Shown here one piece after another: positions 4,543 through 7,895 of a DNA stretch of 7,895 nt; position 1 is the first letter of the stretch, and every line of letters starts with the position of its first letter. Location of the stretch: positions 1 to 7,895 of the forward strand of contig JACRGG010000081.1 of NCBI GenBank assembly GCA_016217775.1. The letters run 5' to 3'. The notes under the pieces were generated by a model, which saw nothing but the letters and a program-made list of their open reading frames with translations, was not told the DNA's origin and did no database searches. Source of the DNA: Microcaldota archaeon (GTDB taxonomy: Archaea > Micrarchaeota > Micrarchaeia > Norongarragalinales > UBA97). A program made the translations under genes and the position numbers.

Positions 4543-5814
4543 TCAAGCCGCCTTCTCCTGGGCTTTCTGAAGCTCTCGAACCGTTTGCTCTGAAGCTTCT
4601 TTAGCGATTTTCCTCACCACGTCTTCTTTAGGCCCTTGCGGAGAAAGCCTGCGCGAGTCGCGCAAGACTTTGACTAATTCAGGGTACTGCGTGTGAACAA
4701 GCTGCAAAAACCTTGCCGCCCTCGCATATCGCTCATTGCTGTTTCCAGTAAAAGAATTAGCATAAATTCTCAAGTGCCGCCTTAATTCTGGATTAGGCAA
4801 CTCCGCATTTCGTCCCGTAGCCGAGTCCCTAATGCTCATTACGTCAAACGGGCCATTCACTAAACTCTGGATAGTATTATCAGCTAATGGAATGTTCACC
4901 ATATTGTGGAACAAGTTAATCAAATTGCGCCTTCTTGCAGGATCATTTACCCCCCTAAACCAAGTCAATTCAGTTAATTGGGTAATTGCCGGAATGTTTC
5001 TCGCCTGCTGCTCGAGGACTCTCGCGAGCTGCGGGTTGTTCCTTATCGAGCGGCTCACCACTTCGTCAAGCACGTGAAACGGGTAGCGCGAGCTGGGCAA
5101 GTGGGAGTGAATCGCGCTGACGATGTAATTCGCGTGCCCGCGGCGGGTCAAGTCAAGCTCGGCGTTCACGTCAACCGCGTTCTTGTCGAGCGCGTACTCC
5201 TTAAGCACTTCGCGGTAGCGCGACAAGGCGGTTCCCAGCGAGATTTTGTCCGTGCGCACCATCACGTTGTGCAGAAAATCGACGGCATCCTTGCGGTCCC
5301 CCAAGTAATTCCCGGCGCGGGCCTCGCTTCTGGCATCGTGGCGCCCCAGCTTGAAGTGGTATTTCTCGTCAAGGCGGACTCTCTCGCCATTAACACTAAT
5401 CCCGCGGTTCTCGGCGGCGTGGTAGGCGTTCATCACGTGCGCGAAATCGCTTTGCGGCGCGTTGAACGCAATTCCTTCAAACTCGTTGATTCCGTGGTCG
5501 GTCAAGTGCTTGACCATAGTCTCCCTAAGTAGTTGAGTAGAGTACGCGCGGCCAAAATCGCTTTGCAAGATGCTCTTGAGGTTTCCCTTGCGCAATCTTT
5601 CCTTCATCGCCTCATTGTGCTGGCGGTAGGCGTTCTCGCCCAAGTCGAGGAAAATGCTGTGCGCCTGCTGCGCGGCAAAACCCGGTCGTTGCACTTCCCC
5701 GCGGTTAATCTCCCGGCCTAAAAGCCCTCCGAGCTCTTCCTTCCCGCGGCGCCACAAGTAAGTCAAGTTGGCTAGGCCAAAACGCGGGTGAGTGGGGCGA
5801 GTGGGGGAGGCCAT
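4543..5814 (-). CDS. Cysteine-free, mainly helical soluble protein of unknown family
   Basis: 423 residues, not recognised. No transmembrane segment or signal peptide is visible, so it should be cytoplasmic. It is rich in Arg, Leu, Asn and Ala, contains no cysteine at all, and reads as mostly alpha-helical. It has several His-containing stretches, such as YHFKLGRHDARSEARAG (152-168) and HANYIVSAIHSHLPSS (227-242), and a charged C-terminal helix ending QTVRELQKAQEKAA. No catalytic signature stands out; the scattered His and Asp residues do not form a known metal motif. ATG at 5814 is preceded by GTGATTT one base upstream, which matches the 16S 3' end. It follows the large surface-protein gene by 68 nt on the same strand with no T-tract between them, so co-transcription is likely. 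A structural or nucleic-acid-binding role is conceivable from its basic character, but this is a guess. Confidence 0.82.
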   Translation of the reverse strand: MASPTRPTHPRFGLANLTYLWRRGKEELGGLLGREINRGEVQRPGFAAQQAHSIFLDLGENAYRQHNEAMKERLRKGNLKSILQSDFGRAYSTQLLRETMVKHLTDHGINEFEGIAFNAPQSDFAHVMNAYHAAENRGISVNGERVRLDEKYHFKLGRHDARSEARAGNYLGDRKDAVDFLHNVMVRTDKISLGTALSRYREVLKEYALDKNAVDVNAELDLTRRGHANYIVSAIHSHLPSSRYPFHVLDEVVSRSIRNNPQLARVLEQQARNIPAITQLTELTWFRGVNDPARRRNLINLFHNMVNIPLADNTIQSLVNGPFDVMSIRDSATGRNAELPNPELRRHLRIYANSFTGNSNERYARAARFLQLVHTQYPELVKVLRDSRRLSPQGPKEDVVRKIAKEASEQTVRELQKAQEKAA

Positions 5815-5845
5815 TAAATCACTTAATCAAAACGTGTTTTTACTT

Positions 5846-5854
5846 GGTTTTAAC
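5846..5854 (-). promoter_or_regulatory. Weak TATA-like element before the 423-residue protein gene
   Basis: Minus-strand GTTAAAACC would place a transcription start near 5824, about 10 nt before ATG 5814. It is a poorer match than the other TATA boxes here, so it may only supplement transcription from the upstream gene. Confidence 0.3.
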
Positions 5855-5882
5855 TCTTTTGCCTGTTTGCACACTTGTTGGG

Positions 5883-7895
5883 TTAATTGCTTCTATGTTT
5901 CTTAAATCGAATGAACACCGCGCCAAGCAAGACGGTAATTACCAGCGCGAGCAACCCAATCGGCTCTTGCGGCACGCTTGGAAGCGCGAGCAACGGGTTT
6001 GAGGACGGCGCGCTAGTCTGCTCGCCTAGCTTTGTGAAAGACAATAAGTCGTCGCCCGGCACTCCGCGGTTTCCATCCTGGCTTCCGTAAAAGCTTAATC
6101 CCTTCTTTCCAAACTGCGGGTCGAGCGGAATGTCCAAGCCGTTTCTGTACTGCCACGTGCCCGTGGCGGGGTCGAAGAATAAAACTCCGTTAGGCCCGCG
6201 CGCGGAGAGAAGCGCCGCGATTTCAGGGGTTATCCCCGCGCCGTTAACCGTGATGATTGGCTGTCCGCTCTTGTCCGCGCTCACCGCGATGTTGATTGGC
6301 CCCTTGTCCGTATTCGCGGTAATCTTGCCGTTCTCCTCCGTTAGGCTGTTGACTTTAAGCGAGGTGACTTCCCCGGTTTTCTTGTCCAACACGTTAAGCA
6401 CTTGCTGGCCGCTTGGGTCGGTAGTGAAGTAGTATTTTTTGTCCGCAGTCTCGAATTGGTTGAGCACTTGGCCCTCCAGCGCGCGGTTTAGCGCGTTGAC
6501 TTGAGGCTGCGCCCCCGCGTCCTTGGCGACTATCTTGTCGATAGTAATTCCCTGGACTGAAACAACGGGCTGCTCGATGGCCTTGTTGTTCGAGTCAATC
6601 GCGCGCTGTATCGAGTCGACCGCCTCCTGCTTGGAGCCCGCGGTTAAATCCCCGGCGCCGGCTTGCTTGCTGATTTGGTCAAACTGGGTTGCTGGCGAGG
6701 AAGCGGAAACAACGTCTTGCTTCAACGAATCCGCTTGGCTCTTGGTTAAATCGCCTTGCTCTTGGGCTTGGTTAATCGCGGAATTGATTTTGGAAACGTC
6801 GCTTGGAGTAGCCTTGCCAGACGAGAGCTGGCCGACCAATTGGCTTGCCTCCTGCTGCTCGACTCCGGTTTTTTCAAGTGTTTCAGTGATTTTTTGCGTA
6901 GTCGACTGCGCCAACGGCTTTGACTGAATGTTGTTTAGCGTTGAGCGAAGCAATTCAATCTCGGCTTGAGAAAGCGCTTGGTTGGATTTTATTTTAGATA
7001 AAAGCTCGGCTAGCTTCGCCTTCAACTCGATTAACGCGGTCTTGTCCGCAGCCGTCTTGCCAACGCCTAGTTTGACTTCGGAAACATCGGATCCGACAAC
7101 CACTTCCGCGAGGACGCTTATTGAAATCACGAGCATACGCTGGTCGCGCTTGAAATCAATTCTCGAGCGTGCTCCGGTGATTCCAACCGTGAGCAGCTCG
7201 CCTAACTCGGATTCCTGCTTTCCCTTGCCGACTACCGTTCCGTCCCCGCGCAGGTAAACAGAGTCGAACACCTCTTCGACTCCAACAGCAGAGTAGACTT
7301 CCTTCTTGGTCTTAAAGAAACCAAGAACTGCGTGCGATGTCTTTAATTCTTTCTTATCTTCTTCTTCAACCGCGGTAATTCCGCGGTCGTATCCGAGAAG
7401 CTGTGATTTAGTCACAGAGCCTTTTTCCCTAAAGAACGTGATTTTTCCGCCCGACAATGCGATAGTGCCTTGTGTTGTCTTGATTGCATCGGCTTTTCCA
7501 AGCGCGAGGGACAAGTCGTTGCCTATATTGGTTTTAGTAATCGACTGGACTGACGGAATTACACACGAGAGGCAGGTTCCCTGCACGTTCATCGAGCCGC
7601 TTGCCGTAAACTCTATTGCCGGGGAGGAGCCGCAGCTTAACGGCGCGTAAATCAACTTGTTTGGGATGACCACAGAGTTTAGCGATGGAGCTAATTGCTG
7701 GAGGAGCGCGCGGTCCGAATCCGCTAGCGGAATGATGTTTCCGTTTTCGTCCTTCTTGTAAGCCCCGGAATTGCCCATACAGACCATTGACTTTCCGTCA
7801 GAAGAAGGAATGCAAGTGTCTCCAACGCACTGCCGCTCGAAAGGCGCCCACCACTCGAGTGCGGAGCGGTCGGGCTCTAGCTTGAAGTAGTAAAG
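5883..7895 (-). CDS. Large surface protein with C-terminal membrane anchor (partial, N-terminus beyond right edge)
   Basis: The reading frame stays open to the right edge, giving 670 visible residues; an ATG at 7787 is internal because coding-quality sequence (YYFKLEPDRSALEWWAPFE) continues upstream of it. All six cysteines lie in the first 111 visible residues (23, 28, 39, 88, 108, 111), suggesting a disulfide-bonded N-terminal part. A beta-rich region follows to about 280. Residues about 284-446 are Gln/Ser/Lys/Ala-rich helices typical of a coiled coil or stalk. Then comes a beta-rich domain (about 450-610) with FFDPATGTWQYRNG. The end is PSVPQEPIGLLALVITVLL and the basic tail RFKKHRSN: one transmembrane helix (about 646-662) with a positively charged cytoplasmic end. 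This is the layout of an extracellular adhesin or S-layer-associated protein, but no family is recognised. The Pro-rich stretch before the helix recalls sortase-type sorting signals only loosely. Confidence 0.88.
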   Translation of the reverse strand, partial: LYYFKLEPDRSALEWWAPFERQCVGDTCIPSSDGKSMVCMGNSGAYKKDENGNIIPLADSDRALLQQLAPSLNSVVIPNKLIYAPLSCGSSPAIEFTASGSMNVQGTCLSCVIPSVQSITKTNIGNDLSLALGKADAIKTTQGTIALSGGKITFFREKGSVTKSQLLGYDRGITAVEEEDKKELKTSHAVLGFFKTKKEVYSAVGVEEVFDSVYLRGDGTVVGKGKQESELGELLTVGITGARSRIDFKRDQRMLVISISVLAEVVVGSDVSEVKLGVGKTAADKTALIELKAKLAELLSKIKSNQALSQAEIELLRSTLNNIQSKPLAQSTTQKITETLEKTGVEQQEASQLVGQLSSGKATPSDVSKINSAINQAQEQGDLTKSQADSLKQDVVSASSPATQFDQISKQAGAGDLTAGSKQEAVDSIQRAIDSNNKAIEQPVVSVQGITIDKIVAKDAGAQPQVNALNRALEGQVLNQFETADKKYYFTTDPSGQQVLNVLDKKTGEVTSLKVNSLTEENGKITANTDKGPINIAVSADKSGQPIITVNGAGITPEIAALLSARGPNGVLFFDPATGTWQYRNGLDIPLDPQFGKKGLSFYGSQDGNRGVPGDDLLSFTKLGEQTSAPSSNPLLALPSVPQEPIGLLALVITVLLGAVFIRFKKHRSN

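Noticed and set aside
4978..5721. Long plus-strand open frames opposite the 423-residue protein
   Set aside because: They are antisense shadows of the GC-rich third positions of the minus-strand gene, with no promoter or ribosome-binding signal.

Overview
The window reads as part of an archaeal chromosome. Four things point there: a chromatin protein of the Alba family, ribosomal protein eL40 as a small stand-alone gene, a tRNA-Thr(UGU) with an intron after position 37 and no encoded CCA, and AT-rich TATA boxes (TTTAAATA, TTTATAAA type) followed by T-rich terminators. Compact intergenic regions, GTG/TTG starts and many proteins of unknown family would suit a small-genome DPANN-type archaeon, but that placement is inference.

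Layout: (1) 1-442, minus: the N-terminal third of a SufS-type cysteine desulfurase, running off the left edge. (2) 562-903, plus: a small secreted or membrane-anchored protein of unknown function, divergent from sufS and apparently sharing a near-palindromic TATA element with it. (3) 957-1451, minus: an Alba-domain protein with a long Gln-rich, probably disordered N-terminal extension. (4) 1554-1645: a gene-free stretch dense in inverted repeats with mutually exclusive pairings. (5) 1711-2565, minus: a membrane-anchored protein whose outer domain resembles the glutamine-amidotransferase/ThuA-like alpha/beta fold. (6) 2726-2878, minus: ribosomal protein eL40, 50 residues. (7) 3108-4325, plus: an AAA_14/DUF4143-type ATPase behind a leaderless-type promoter with a pair of direct repeats abutting its TATA box. 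(8) 4364-4465, minus: intron-containing tRNA-Thr(UGU). (9) 4543-5814 and 5883-7895, minus: a 423-residue cysteine-free helical protein of unknown family, downstream of a large surface protein with a C-terminal membrane anchor that runs off the right edge.

Housekeeping functions (Fe-S sulfur supply, ribosome, tRNA, nucleoid) are interspersed with envelope and unknown genes, mostly as single-gene transcription units. Each unit has a recognisable TATA box about 35-80 nt from its start codon, and several minus-strand units end in T-rich tracts. The only likely multi-gene unit is the surface protein plus the helical protein. I see no CRISPR array, insertion sequence or obvious defence cassette. 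The least explained parts are that last gene pair, the hairpin cluster and the Alba extension. A recurring TGGTTTT-like element directly before start codons may be this genome's preferred ribosome-binding form.
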